Part shown: in pieces, positions 45,803 to 57,800 of the stretch
How positions within the stretch are numbered: position 1 is the first letter of the stretch
Layout of the letters: each line of letters opens with the position of its first letter
Assembly (NCBI GenBank): GCA_950097015.1
Contig: CATNEN010000001.1
Coordinates: 18,790,501 to 18,854,500 of the forward strand
Direction: 5' to 3'
Origin: Macrostomum hystrix
Lineage: Eukaryota > Platyhelminthes > Macrostomidae
DNA: 64,000 nt
Made by a program: the position numbers and the translations under genes
Notes under the pieces: generated by a model
What the model saw: the letters and a program-made list of their open reading frames with translations, nothing else
What the model was told of the DNA's origin: nothing
The model's database searches: none

Positions 45803-46337
45803 ATTCTGATTAGAATTCTGAGGACAATTAAAATGTTGGCTGCCTTTACAATCAACAACATGATTATAATTGTCAATACAAAATATATAAATCTCTATCC
45901 TAGATAGCTGAAATGTTTTGGTGATTTGTTATAGCCAAAGCAAATTGTTTTTAATTTCATTAGAAAGTTAAGACTGCAGTCTGCAAAACAATGTCCAACC
46001 TTTAATGACTTACCTTTACTTTAATGCCACTTTAGTCCTTTTGCTATCACGCTTATCAACTTCAAGCAAGCTCTAGTAGTCATTAAGTTGCGGCAGTAAA
46101 TGCTCTTTACAATATTCTGTGCTGACTACTGCTGCCCTACTATATTTTAGTTTAAATGAGTAGTGTATTGCAAATATTAACTATGCATCGTGTTATATCC
46201 AAATTTTGTGCGTTAGTTCATTTTTTGTGTCGCTGTTGATGCGAAAGAGAATTTGGACTAGAATTTTTCTACTTTATTCAACGAAACTATAGTTATTATT
46301 ATTTTGTGTTTTGTGTACTAGTTCTGTGTACATAGAC

Positions 46338-46343
46338 AATAAA
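46338..46343 (+). terminator. candidate poly(A) signal for calcineurin A
   Basis: AATAAA about 580 nt past the stop codon and just before the next minisatellite. An earlier AATAAA overlaps the stop codon at 45752, which is too close to be the likely one. Confidence 0.4.
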
Positions 46344-46389
46344 TAGTATATCGGTTGGTAGGTTACAGATAGATACAGTTTTCCATGCT

Positions 46390-46888
46390 GATTCAGGTGT
46401 TAGACGTGGATTCAGGTGTTAGACGTGGATTCAGGTGTTAGACATGGATTCGGGTGTTAGACATGGACTCAGGTGTTAGAGATGGATTCAGGTGTTAGAG
46501 ATGGATTCAGGTGTTAGACATGGATTCAGGTGTTAGACATGGATTCGGGTGTTAGACATGGATTCAGGTGTTAGACATGGATTCGGATGTTAGACATGGA
46601 CTCAGGTGTTAGAGATGGATTCAGGTGTTAGACATGGATTCGGGTGTTAGACATTGATTCAGGTGTTAGACATGGATTCGGGTGTTAGACATGGATTTAA
46701 GTGTTAGACATGGATTCAAGTGTTAGAGATGGATTCGGGTATTAGACATGGATTCAAGTGTTAGAGATGGATTCGGGTGTTAGACATGGATTCAAGTGTT
46801 AGAGATGGATTCAGGTGTTAGACATGGATTCAGGTGTTAGACATGGATTCGGGTGTTAGAAATGGATTCAGGTGTTAGACATGGATAT
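46390..46888. repeat. 19-bp minisatellite, ~26 copies
   Basis: Unit gattcaggtgttagacatg, with cgggtg, caagtg and agagatg variants interspersed; sub-blocks appear duplicated. Confidence 0.95.
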
Positions 46889-47299
46889 CAAATTTCTTGC
46901 AGAATTCGAAAACAATCCATTGTGATATTTTATAAGGCACTATTATTATACATGTTTATTAAAACTTGTAACGTTCTTTTCATAATATAGACCTTTTATT
47001 TGTTATAACCACACTGCAGGCAGATTTTTATACCGTTTTTTACGTTTTAAAAAAAGTTTACCTCCTTTTTATTGTCTAGTAAAGATTTTGACTTGCTTTT
47101 CTCACTGTCAATCAGAAAATATTTGCGTTTTAAAAATGTTGTTTTAAATCTATTAACTAAACCACATATTTTAGTTCGTGTTGTTCTCTTGTGGATAATT
47201 AAATGTCTGACAGTTAATTTCCTATGTTAGGCAAGGTTGTTATTCCTATTATAAAAAGCGATGTTTGTTTCAGATATGGTTGTCTCTGTTAGACATAGT

Positions 47300-47675
47300 C
47301 GTATAAACCGACATGTTAGACATATAAACAAACATGTTAGACATATAAACCAACATGTTAGACATATAAACCCACATGTTAGACATATAAACCCACATGT
47401 TAGACATATAAACCCACATGTTAGACATATAAACCAACATGTTAGACATATAAACCAACATGTTAGACATATAAACCAACATGTTAGACATATAAACCCA
47501 CATGTTAGACATATAAACCCACATGTTAGACATATAAACCAACATGTTAGACATATAAACCAACATTTTAGACATATAAACCAACATGTTAGACATATAA
47601 ACCAACATGTTAGACATATAAACCAACATGTTAGACATATAAACCAACATGTTAGACATATAAACCCACATATAA
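47300..47675. repeat. 21-bp minisatellite, ~18 copies
   Basis: Unit acatgttagacatataaacc plus a/c. Blocks of aaacca and aaaccc units alternate. It reads as a 7-residue repeat on both strands, artefactual. It shares gttagacat with the 19-bp array upstream. Confidence 0.95.
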
Positions 47676-47878
47676 AACGGACATGATAATCAATTTGCAG
47701 CAAGGGTTGTGCCATAGACAATGTGGCTGAGATTGCCTTGTAATTTATTCCCCAGTTGGATTGGCGCATAGACCAGATAAATTTATTTATTTGGCCGTTG
47801 AAATTTATCTGGCCGGGACAGATAAACATTTATCTGGTCCGGTGACAATTATCTGGCTTCAACTGTGGAATAAATACA

Positions 47879-48016
47879 TTATCACCCACTTGTTTGACTT
47901 ATCTATGGCCGGGAACGGCTGAGGACTCGTTTATTGGCCGAGGCGAAGCCGATAAAATATAAAGGCTTTTATAAAGACGATAAACCGATAAAAATAAATA
48001 AAAAAGTGGGTGATAA
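47879..48016. mobile_element. MITE-like element with 13-bp perfect terminal inverted repeats
   Basis: ttatcacccactt (47879-47891) is the exact reverse complement of aagtgggtgataa (48004-48016). The ~138-bp interval is rich in ttatcgg/ccgataaa motifs, and the preceding 100 bp (47755-47860) contain further inverted atttatctgg/ccagataaat copies. It has no coding capacity and may be part of a larger foldback element. Confidence 0.5.
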
Positions 48017-48404
48017 CTTATACTTATTCGATAATTTATCGCTTGTTCTTCTACGCCTTGAAAGTAGCTGTTTTATATTTGATAAATGTTATATATTTTA
48101 TCGTCAGCAGCCCAAACGTGCCTGTCGCTTGTACATGTAGACAGTAATCAGTTGTCTGCGGACTCGATTCACCTTGTTCAATTAAAGTTGAATTGTTGTA
48201 ATTTTGTGTCACACTTTCAGAATACGCTATTGAGAAAGCTTTATTTTTTAGATTTCTTTTTGTTTGCCGTCTCTCTACCTATTTGAGTTTAGTGGTCTAC
48301 TTTCCTAATCATAAATGCATTCTTCCTTTCATTACCGATTTTAATAGTCTGTGCTTCTTCTAATTGAATCAACTATTTATGGTTCAATTAAGATACTACA
48401 TTAG

Positions 48405-48668
48405 ATCGACGAATTCCTAGATCGATGAATTCCTAGATCGATGAATTCCTGGATCGACGAATTCTTAGATCAGTGAATTCTTAAATCGATGAATTCTTAG
48501 ATCAGTGAATTCCTTCATCGACGAATTCCAAAATCGACGAATTCCTAGATCGATGAATTCCTGGATCGACGAATTCTTAGATCAGTGAATTCTTAAATCG
48601 ATGAATTCTTAGATCAGTGAATTCCTTCATCGACGAATTCTTAGATCGACGAATTCCTGGGTCGACGG
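48405..48668. repeat. 16-bp minisatellite with GAATTC palindromes, ~16 copies
   Basis: Units gatcgatgaattcctag and relatives (gacgaattcttag, cagtgaattcttaa). An ~80-bp block of five units is duplicated (compare 48440-48520 with 48555-48635). The flanks 48669-49295 contain nothing recognised. Confidence 0.93.
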
Positions 48669-49299
48669 ATTTCTTATCCTAATTGATTGACACTTTTTAC
48701 AAATCTTTTAATCAAATATTCAAATCCAAAGCATATTTTACGGCTTTAACCAATAATTGATTACGCAAAGTTAGTTCAATATAGCGTTACATTTTTTTAT
48801 TATGCGAACAAGTTTATATTTTTCTATCAATGAATTTTCAGTCGCACTATGCTTACCAGGGCTACTGTACACTCTGCTTAAATATTACATATGAAACTTG
48901 TGAGGGTCCTATTACATCTCAGTACAGTTTTCGAAAAAAATTACTATCCTTTTTTACTACAAAAAATAATTACTGTACTTAACATATTACTTTCTCTGTA
49001 CACAGTAGTATATAGCAATACTACGATTTCTGTAATTTTGAAATTTGTATAACGTAATCTATTAACCTATTGTTGTTGTTATAACTGTACGATCGTCGTT
49101 TAAGTGTTCCTATTTTTCCGAAACGTCCAAAATAAAACTCTATATTAATATATGTTCTGTAACCAACTAACTTATAACATATATCAAACACTATTTATCC
49201 ATACACACACACATGAAATGTGTAACACGCATCACGCAAATGTGTCCATTGAGACAGAGAATCTGAGATATGCTTGCTTATGAGCATTTGTTGGTTCTT

Positions 49300-49845
49300 T
49301 AAAGTTGAGTACAGCTGATCTAGTCTATATCTACAGTGTTGAGTACAGCTGATCTAGTCTATATCTACAGTGTTGAGTACAGCTGATCTAGTCTATATCT
49401 ACAGTGTTGAGTACAGCTGATCTAGTCTATATCTACAGTGTTGAGTACAGCTGATCTAGTCTATATCTACAGTGTTGAGTACAGCTGATCTAGTCTATAT
49501 CTACAGTGTTGAGCACAGCTGATCTAGTCTATATCTACAGTGTTTAGTACAGCTGATCTGGTCTATATCTACAGTGTTGAGTACAGCTGATCTAGTCTAT
49601 ATCTACAGTGTTGAGTACAGCTGATCTAGTCTATATCTACAGTGTTGAGTACAGCTGATCTAGTCTATATCTACAGTGTTGAGTACAGCTGATCTAGTCT
49701 ATATCTACAGTGTTGAGCACAGCTGATCTAGTCTATATCTAAAGTGTTGAGTACAGCTGATATAGTCTATATCTACAGTGTTTAGTACAGCTGATCTAGT
49801 CTATATCTACAGTGTTGAGTACAGCTGATCTAGTCTATATCTACA
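49300..49845. repeat. 34-bp minisatellite, 16 copies
   Basis: Unit tgttgagtacagctgatcta plus gtctatatctacag, very homogeneous (few changes such as gagcac, tttagtac). The stretch 49846-50430 is AT-rich with no feature. Confidence 0.97.
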
Positions 49846-50439
49846 AGTATATTTTGTTTTAGCAAGGCAACAAGTTAGGTTTTATAAACAAATGATTTTC
49901 CTATTTTTTTTGAACTGGTAGTAGATATCAACAGCATTTTTAGTGCTTTGATCGCAAACTAAAAACGTTTAGATTTTATTTGTTTTTAAAGCAACTCGTA
50001 ATTAAGTTGCTATCAATCGCTTGAAAATAATAAAACCAATGCTTCTGGAATGACAATATCAGTGGCAGTGTCTGTTAATAATCGGACTATTCTTTTCCTA
50101 TCAATTGAAACGTGGTAAAGAATCAATAAAACACTCGTGATACTACTAGTTAGTAAAATAGTGCTGTGGATTTAATTAACAAAATAATAAAAAGACATTT
50201 TTTTAACACGCACTTGTCACGAAGGCTTGAACAGATATTGCAGATAGTTGTGGGTTTTGTGTTTTGCTAGCATTGCCAGTATACAACATATTAATAAATT
50301 TATTAAACAAGTTATCTAGTTTTTATGCCAGCAAAACTTGTCGACATCAGTACTTGTGGCTTTCAGTGCCTCCGTGACCATAGCCTGCAGAGGTTCAGGT
50401 GGAATGTGTTCAACACTAATGGCATGCACTTCAGGAGTC

Positions 50440-51452
50440 ACTTCAGTCCCTCACTCTGGACTTCAGGGCCTCAGGAATGCTTGTCACTTCAGTCCCTCAC
50501 ACTGGACTTCAGGGCCTCAGGAATGCTTGTCACTTCAGTCCCTCACACTGGACTTCAGGGCCTCAGGAATGCTTGTCACTTCAGTCCCTCACACTGGACT
50601 TCAGGGCCTCAGGAATGCTTGTCACTTCAGTCCCTCACACTGGACTTCAGGGCCTCAGGAATGCTTGTCACTTCAGTCCCTCACCCTGGGATTCAGGGCC
50701 TCAGGAATGCTTGTCACTTCAGTCCCTCACCCTGGGATTCAGGGCCTCAGGAATGCTTGTCACTTCAGTCCCTCACACTGGACTTCAGGGCCTCAGGAAT
50801 GCTTGTCACTTCAGTCCCTCACACTGGACTTCAGGGCCGCAGGAATGCTTGTCACTTCAGTCCCTCACACTGGACTTCAGGGCCTCAGGAATGCTTGTCA
50901 CTTCAGTCCCTCACACTGGACTTCAGGGCCTCAGGAATGCTTGTCACTTCAGTCCCTCACACTGGACTTCAGGGCCGCAGGAATGCTTGTCACTTCAGCA
51001 ACTCGCACCCTAATAATATTCAGGGCCTCAGGAATGCTAGTCACTTCAGCAACTCGCACCTTAATAATATTCAGGGCCTCAGGAATGCTAGTCACTTCAG
51101 CAACTCTCATCTTAATCAAATTCAGGGCCTCAGGAATGCTAGTCACTTCAGCAACTCGCACCCTAATAATATTCAGGGCCTCAGGATAGCTAGTCACTTC
51201 AGCAACTCTCATCTTAATCAAATTCAGGGCCTCAGGAATGCTAGTCACTTCAGCAACTCTCATCTTAATCAAATTCAGGGCCTCAGGAATGCTAGTCACT
51301 TCAGCAACTCGCACCTTAATCAAATTCAGGGCCTCAGGAATGCTAGTCACTTCAGCAACTCGCACCTTAATCAAATTCAGGGCCTCAGGAATGCTAGTCA
51401 CTTCAGCAACTCGCACCTTAATAATATCCAGGGCCTCAGGATAGCTAGTCAC
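50440..51452. repeat. compound minisatellite: 46-bp units changing to 51-bp units
   Basis: Left part: cacttcagtccctcacactg plus gacttcagggcctcaggaatgcttgt (46 bp). From ~50990 the middle is replaced (caactcgcaccctaataatatt), giving 51-bp units that keep ttcagggcctcaggaatgct. A further unit lies beyond the SINE at 51774-51815. On the minus strand the 51-bp units read as a 17-residue repeat (VAEVTSIPEALNLIKVR) whose changes are mostly conservative, but no gene context supports translation. Confidence 0.95.
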
Positions 51453-51475
51453 TTTAAACTCTCAATTTTAATAAT

Positions 51476-51773
51476 GATTGATTACATCTGTCCCAATCGG
51501 GCCAGATGTGCAGCCGACAGCCCAGCCGCAGCTATTGCGCGGCGCATCTGAAGACTGCGTATACAGCTGTTCAGTCCATGGACTGGGGGGACGCCACACC
51601 CACCTTCAATTATCCCAGCTAATGTTGGTACCCATTTAACAGCTGGGTGAACTGAAGCAATGCAGAGTTAAGTGTCTTGCTAAAGGACACAAATTGTTTC
51701 AGTGGAGTCGGGAATCGAACCCCCGACCTTCAAGTCGTGAGTCCGACGCCCTAACCACTAGGCTACAACCTCT
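51476..51773 (-). mobile_element. tRNA-derived SINE inserted into a minisatellite, with target duplication
   Basis: The minus strand begins with a tRNA-like head: GTAGCCTAGTGGTTAGGG (box A) and GGGGGTTCGATTCCCG (box B). The body contains GTCCTTTAGCAAGACACTTA and CCAGCTGTTAAATGGGTACC, a core seen in many invertebrate SINEs. The flanks carry a ~22-bp near-duplicate (tttaaactctca then ttaataat, at 51453-51475 and 51774-51795, two mismatches), as expected for a target-site duplication. The insertion lies in the 51-bp array. Confidence 0.8.
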
Positions 51774-51854
51774 TTTAAACTCTCACCTTAATAATATTCA
51801 GGGCCTCAGGATAGCTAGTGGGTGCTTCCCATCGCACATGCAGGGGGTTCAAAG

Positions 51855-53136
51855 TTAATATCGACATCTAGGCTTCAAGACGTCAGACACTCGGGCTGTC
51901 CCAGAAGGAAAGAGTTAAACAATGCGACTCACCTCCCGGTCCAAACAGGGCTGCATAGCAGGGCTTATTGCAGTAGGGTTTGCCGTCGTGCTGCGGAGAT
52001 AAGCAGAGCAGTCGTACACAACGCTGATTTATTTACAACCTATTTCCCAATAGCTATAGTTGAGGATAAATGAATTATTCAACTAAGATTGTCCTCATCC
52101 AACTGTCGGAACTTACCTCGGCATGGGAGCCGGCGGACAGGGTCTTGTTGCACTTCTCGCAGCGCAGACAGGGTCTGTGCCAGTCCTTGCCCAGTGACGT
52201 CACCTTTTCAGCTGCGAGCAGTTTAAATATGTCTCATTAATAGCTAATTTGGCTCAGATATTGCAGTCATGTTGCTTTTAATGCAGTTCGATTTCATTGA
52301 GAAATCCTTATCAGTGGATCGTCGACTTCTATCTGATCCTTCTCTGTGGATCGTCTATTTCTCTATCTGATTCTTCTCTGTGGATCGTCTGTTTCTATCT
52401 GATCCTTCTCTGTGGATCGTCTGTTTCTATCTGATCCTTCTCTGTGGATCGTCTATTTCTCTATCTGATTCTTCTCTGTGGATCGTCTGTTTCTATCTGA
52501 TCCTTCTCTGTGGATCGTCTATTTCTCTATCTGATCCTTCTCTGTGGATCGTCTATTTCTCTATCTGATCCTTCTCTGTGGATCGTCTATTTCTCTATCT
52601 GATCCTTCTCTGTGGATCGTCTATTTCTCTATCTGATTCTTCTCTGTGGATCGTCTGTTTCTCTATCTGATTCTTCTCTGTGGATCGTCTATTTCTCTAT
52701 CTGATCCTTCTCTGTGGATCGTCTATTTCTCTATCTGATTCTTCTCTGTGGATCGTCTATTTCTCTATCTGATCCTTCTCTGTGGATCGTCTATTTCTCT
52801 ATCTGATCCTTCTCTGTGGATCGTCTATTTCTCTATCTGATCCTTCTCTGTGGATCGTCTGTTTCTCTATCTGATCCTTCTCTGTGGATCGTCTATTTCT
52901 CTATCTGATCCTTCTCTATGGATCGTCTGTTTCTTTATCTGATTTTTCTCTGTGGATCGTTGACTTCTCTATCTGATCCTAGACAAACTTTGCAATTATA
53001 TCTAGGAATTAGGATTATATTGGAGTGTGAATCGCAGATTTATATAAAATCTGTGGAATTTATATAATTTGTGGAAATCTGTGGAAAGTCACTTACCAAA
53101 GTACACCTCTTTGTTACACTTCGGGCACTTAGGCAT
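51855..53136 (-). CDS. CRIP1: CRIP-type single LIM-domain protein
   Basis: Cysteine-rich intestinal-protein family, a small zinc-binding LIM adaptor. Coding exons: 53136-53097, 52211-52117, 51990-51933 and probably 51895-51855. Together they give 77 residues, the family's usual length. Zinc ligands are all present: C4/C7 ([13 protein letters not shown]), H25 and C28 (GKDWHRPC), C31/C34 (CEKC) and C52/C56 (YCNKPC). The fourth exon follows a 37-nt intron (GTGAGT...GGGACAG) and makes a tail ([13 protein letters not shown]) unlike the usual GRGG-ES-HTF ending. The length fits but the sequence does not, so this exon is less certain. The coding start is preceded by a 5' UTR part of the same exon (to 53179), an intron 53180-53256 (acceptor TTTACAG, donor CCG|GTAAGA) and an upstream non-coding exon from about 53257. 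Intron 52212-53096 is mostly a 34-bp minisatellite. Confidence 0.88.
52320..52980. repeat. 34/30-bp minisatellite in CRIP intron, ~20 copies
   Basis: Unit ctgtggatcgtctatttctc plus tatctgatccttct; a shorter variant lacks ctct (gtttctatctg). Confidence 0.95.
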
Positions 53137-54164
53137 CTTTGAAGGCTTATTGTTATTTGATCGCTAGACAATTAAAAACCTGTAAAGAAATGAAATACCG
53201 TGGTAAAAATCAAATCGAATATTAAGTTCTAAGTATTAGATTATTAGTGCTCTTACCGGTAGGTTTTTTGCTGCTTTCACTTTGAAACTAACTGATTTGT
53301 CAACTCAGTAGATAGGAAGATAGGAGCATATAGACTCCACAGCAGGACTGAGGCGAGCGGAGCGCCTCAAATAACATTTTCCTGTCATGTGCGAGTGCTT
53401 CTTTTTCACTGAGCAATTTGATTGGCCGCTGGCTATGCACTGCCCCATTCCTGTTGTCTACTTCTGTTAGTCTGGCTTCACGCGCTGGCCCTATGGATTT
53501 CTCAATTCTTTCTTACTATCTTCACCCTCGGTGGCGGGTTAATGTACATTGGGCCGCTGCTTCTGAATGTACATTCAACCCACCCTCCAAGGCCGAAGTG
53601 GCCGTCTGTCTCAGTTTTCCTTTCGTTCCTACCCTACCCTACCCTACTCTACTTCATTGAAACCGTCACATTTTTTGTTTATTGGGCGTGGTCCATGGCG
53701 GCCCGACTGAACATTTCTTAAGCCTACATAATCAACCAATTTGCCTTTGCGCATATTGAGAATTAAAATTGTGAACAGGCTGGCCCTATCATTACGAAAA
53801 TTTTATTTTCGTAAGCAATAAAACTAAAGTTTCTTTGGTTATCAAAAACCCTGTATATTCAGGGCGCTGTCTCAAATGTGTAAAAAAGTTAGGAATGCGC
53901 AATGTTAAGCAGGTATAATAAATCAATGAGCAATAAATGTGCCTCTAATTAATTTACAGCCCACACAATATAGTACGAGCGTAAATGCTATACTTTTGCT
54001 TTGTTTTACTTCACTCAATTTCGATGGTCTGCCTAATTGCATTGTTTGTCAGGATCAAAATTAATTTCGATGTCTCTTAAAATCGGGACAAAGTTGGCAG
54101 ATGCGAAACGCACGAATAAGCTATCTAAAACGAAAAAACGGGCACAGCACACCACTATTAATTA

Positions 54165-54535
54165 AAAGTAGAAATATACCAAAGTGGGGGGAATTCCACC
54201 AGACAATTAGTTTTGCTGTACCCGAACAGAGCAACGCAAGCACACGAAACTCAAGAACGTGCGCAACTTTTTGTTGCGCATCTTCTGAAACAAGAATCAA
54301 GTTGCCAGCCCTTCGGACTGTCAAGATGTTCATCGGTTCTGGCTAAAGGTCGGATTTTTTTCCATAAGAACTAGTGTATTTCATACACCCCAATACACAA
54401 AGTTGCACCATGCCTCAGTGCGGCCTTGCCAGGCCTTCGAACTTAATCAGCATGTCACCCGAATGTGCCTGCATCATCTCCGACTTTGGTAGTCACCAAC
54501 CTTCTTCTAGACGGAACTGCTGGACCTTCAACAAT
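54165..54535 (+). repeat. left arm of a long inverted repeat
   Basis: This segment is a clear but diverged reverse complement of 59452-59790. Shared blocks include cgcaagcacacgaaactcaa and gtgtatttcatacaccccaa. Similarity continues through catgtcacccgaatgtg into ctccgactttgg and, once the LINE is removed, into the sequence right of 54540. It therefore forms one arm of a palindrome whose other arm was split by the LINE. Confidence 0.8.
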
Positions 54536-54539
54536 AAAT

Positions 54540-54798
54540 AGTTGAGTTTAGGCCAATATCGAAGCTTTATCAGCGAAAGTAGAAAAATTCGCTCCAGGGA
54601 CTCCGTAGCCAGCTGGAGACACACTGCTGATGGTGCTGACGGCGTCGGGGGTGGTGACTGATTGGTTGACGGACTGGGCGAGGGTCCTGTGGTTGAGCTT
54701 CGTCTCATATTAAGGCTGGATCTGCCAAATTGGGGAAATCTGCACCAGGGTGTCCATATTCGGTTAGTACCACTTGTTGAAAATCCAGCAGCTCCGTC
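54540..54798 (-). pseudogene. open frame of unknown family interrupted by the LINE (3' part)
   Basis: On the minus strand an open frame enters from the LINE insertion point with LADGAAGFSTSGTNR, continues through an S/T/P-rich part and LATESLERIFLLSLIKLRYW, and ends shortly after 54500. Removing the LINE and one target-site copy joins it in frame with the sequence right of 59452, which reads AASSPTLVVTDIYLA. The left palindrome arm encodes a diverged version of the same junction (SSPTLVVTN then DGTAGPST). I do not recognise the protein; it may belong to a mobile element. Confidence 0.45.
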
Positions 54799-54810
54799 AG
54801 CTAGATAAAT
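54799..54810. repeat. LINE target-site duplication, left copy
   Basis: agctagataaat, identical to 59440-59451. Twelve bases is a normal target-site duplication length for a non-LTR element. Confidence 0.8.
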
Positions 54811-57800
54811 TCTCTGTGGATCGTAAATGGGACCGGGCCGACCCGGTGCGTGAGTACCATCATACCCACGCGGCAAGTGACTCCCTCCACGAGGGGCCCC
54901 TGGACGGCACACCACCGTTGCCGACGAAATGTCACACCCTTCAGGGATACTGCGCAAAACGAGGAGATCGACCCAACGAAACCACCGATCAGGACGCGTC
55001 CGAGGAGCTGAATCTTGTGATGCGTCTCAGGGGCGGAGACGCCACGGCTGGTGAACCGAAAACGAACAGCCGCCCGAGAAGACAGCACAGAAGGGTTAAG
55101 AGACCCGGCCCAGAGCTCCTGGTCCTGCAGCTTAACTGTAATGGGCTGCAGGCCCGCCGTACGGAGCTGGCCGAGAGGCTCAGACAAACCCAACCTTGCG
55201 CTGCCCTCCTCCAGGAGACGAAATTGCGTCAAGGAGCCAACTTCATCCCGCCCCACGGCTACAGCGTCGCGGCCCGCAAGGATGGCGCACCAAAACCAGA
55301 ACATACCCCGGAGGTCACCGCCACCACTACTGACGACGACCGCCAGGACGGCGGAAGCCCACGACTCCAGAACACCCAGATGACGCAAGCAGCTCCAAAC
55401 GGCCCCCCCCGCCGGCGCGCCACCGCCAGACCGCGATGCCGGCTACGCTGGCCAAACGACAGGACGACCTGGTGCCAGGGTTGTCGCAGCGGCAGACAGG
55501 CCTGCATCAACCGGGACCAGCCATGGCCGGAACGCGAAGGGGACAAGGACAATCACAATCAGCAAACGGCCCCGGCAGCAACCACGGACAAGGGCCCGGA
55601 CACCGAATCGGAAGCCACCAGAACAGCCAACGCATTGCCACCACCGCAGATCGAACTCGCAACCGGCAACAGAGCTACTAGGGGACAAAACACTAAAAAA
55701 TCAAGGAAAAACACAGCGCCCCCGGGCCGCGGAGGCGTGCTAATACTGGTGCGCAACGATATCCCATTCATGGATCCACGAACAAGCAGCGATGGGCCGA
55801 TGGACTGGGCCACAGTCACCATCATTCCAAAGGGCAAAGGCAAGTTTAACATCACCTCCGTGTACGCACCACCAAACAGCGACCAGCGGCAACAAGACAA
55901 CTGGGAGCCCGACTGGGACCTCATCCCGGTCACCACGCGCGGTGTCATCGGCGGCGACTTCAACGGCCACGGTAGCTGGGACGAGCACCAACCGGACGAC
56001 GACAGAGGAGATTGCATCGAACAGTGGGCGCTCCGACGCAGCCTACACCTCTGCAACCTCCCGTCCGCCCACACGAGGACAAACCCGGCCACAGGAGGCA
56101 AGTCCAGTCCGGATCTAACTTGGTGCTCACCTAACCTCACCGCAGTCTGCCGTCCCAGCTGGCGGACAACCGAGTGTATCGGCAGCGACCACCTGCCCCT
56201 ACTCTACGAGCTGACTAAGACATCTGCCAGTGGAAAACGGAATCGCCAGACGCGCTGGTGTTTCAAGAAAGCCGACTGGAAGGCGTACAAACAATCGCTC
56301 GACAACCGAGAGGCTAAGCTCAGGCCGAGCAAACCCGAGTCAGGTTCCAGCGTGGACTTCGATCACCAAAGGCTCAGCGACAACATCCTGACTGCAGCCC
56401 TGGAGTGCATCCCCAGAGGAGCCCGCAGCACCCCCGGTAAGCCCTTCTGGACAGAAGCCTGCGACAAGGCCTGCAAGGAGAACGCGCAAGCCCGCAAACA
56501 AGCAGAAACAAGCAGGGAAAAAAGCGACCTAGATGCGTACCAAGCGACCCGCGAGAACGTCCGCAACACGATCCAGAGAGAGAAAGCCGCTTTCTGGAAA
56601 GAAAAGACAGCGTCGCTGAACATCAACTCTGACCTCTTCGCTATCATGCGGTCTCTGCGCGGCGACCCAGCACCTCCCCCACCGAACGCGGCGCTCAAGA
56701 TCCCGGCCGACCCGACCCGTGGCGGCTCGCCCAGAACCGCCACCAACGATAGAGAAAAGGCAGAAGCGTTCTGTAGTCTCTACGCCAGCATCTCACGGAT
56801 CCCACGGGACCACGACGACCGCTCCATCAACCACCAGGCCTATAGAGCTATGCAAGCACCCTGCTGTAACAACAACGATCGTAAGGGGCTTTGCTCAGCC
56901 TTCTCTGCAGCGGAGCTAAAGAACGTCCTGACCGGGCTTAAGTCCGGCAAGAGCCCCGGCGACGATCAGGTTACGAACGAGATGCTGAAGCACCTCGCAA
57001 GCCCCACGGAGAAGAGACTGCTCGATCTGGTGAACAAGTCGTGGCTGACCGGAAAATGCCCGCACCAATGGCGGCGCGCCACAATAATTCCTATACCGAA
57101 GCGCGGCAAGCCAGCGGAGGAACTCGGCAGTTACAGACCGGTCGCCCTCACCAGCTGTATCGCTAAGGTCGCGGAACGACTGGTCTACCACCGTCTCAGC
57201 TACTTCTTGGAGTCCAACGGCAAGATCAGTGGAGTGCAAGCCGGGTTCCGGAAGGGCAGATCATGCGAGGAGCAGATCGCCCGCATCTCACAACAAATCT
57301 TCGATGGCTTCGAAAGATCCCCAGCGATGCGATCTGTCCTTGGTCTTCTGGACTTTTCCCGCGCTTACGACAGGGTCTGGAAGAGAGCCCTCCTCCTGAA
57401 ACTTAAAGAGGTCGGCATCCCACCCTGTGTCCTCCGGTGGATCAACAGCTTTCTGGCGGATAGAAGGGCCAAGGTCCGAGTAGGCACCAGCAACAGCAAG
57501 GAACGCACCTTCCGCGAGGGGCTCCCACAAGGCAGCGTCCTGGCCCCGCTGCTATGGCTGGTTTACATCAATGACCTACCAGACACCATCCACGCCGCTT
57601 CACCGGACACGAGTGTGAGCCTTTACGCCGACGACAGCGCGATACTCGCTACCAAGGAAAAACTTCAAGAATGCAAGAACATCCTGCAACCGGCTCTGGA
57701 CGCCATCGCCGGGTGGTGTAAGAGATGGAAAGTCGAGCTCAGCACCGCGAAGTGCAGTTACAGCACCTTCACGTTATCCCCGGCCGAAAACAGAGGCAAG

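Noticed and set aside
51705-51773. tRNA gene on minus
   Set aside because: The head is tRNA-like, but it continues into a SINE core and has a target duplication.
53418-53721. Two overlapping plus frames (80 and 99 codons) with hydrophobic stretches
   Set aside because: Different frames over the same CRIP upstream region, no family similarity, no splice context.
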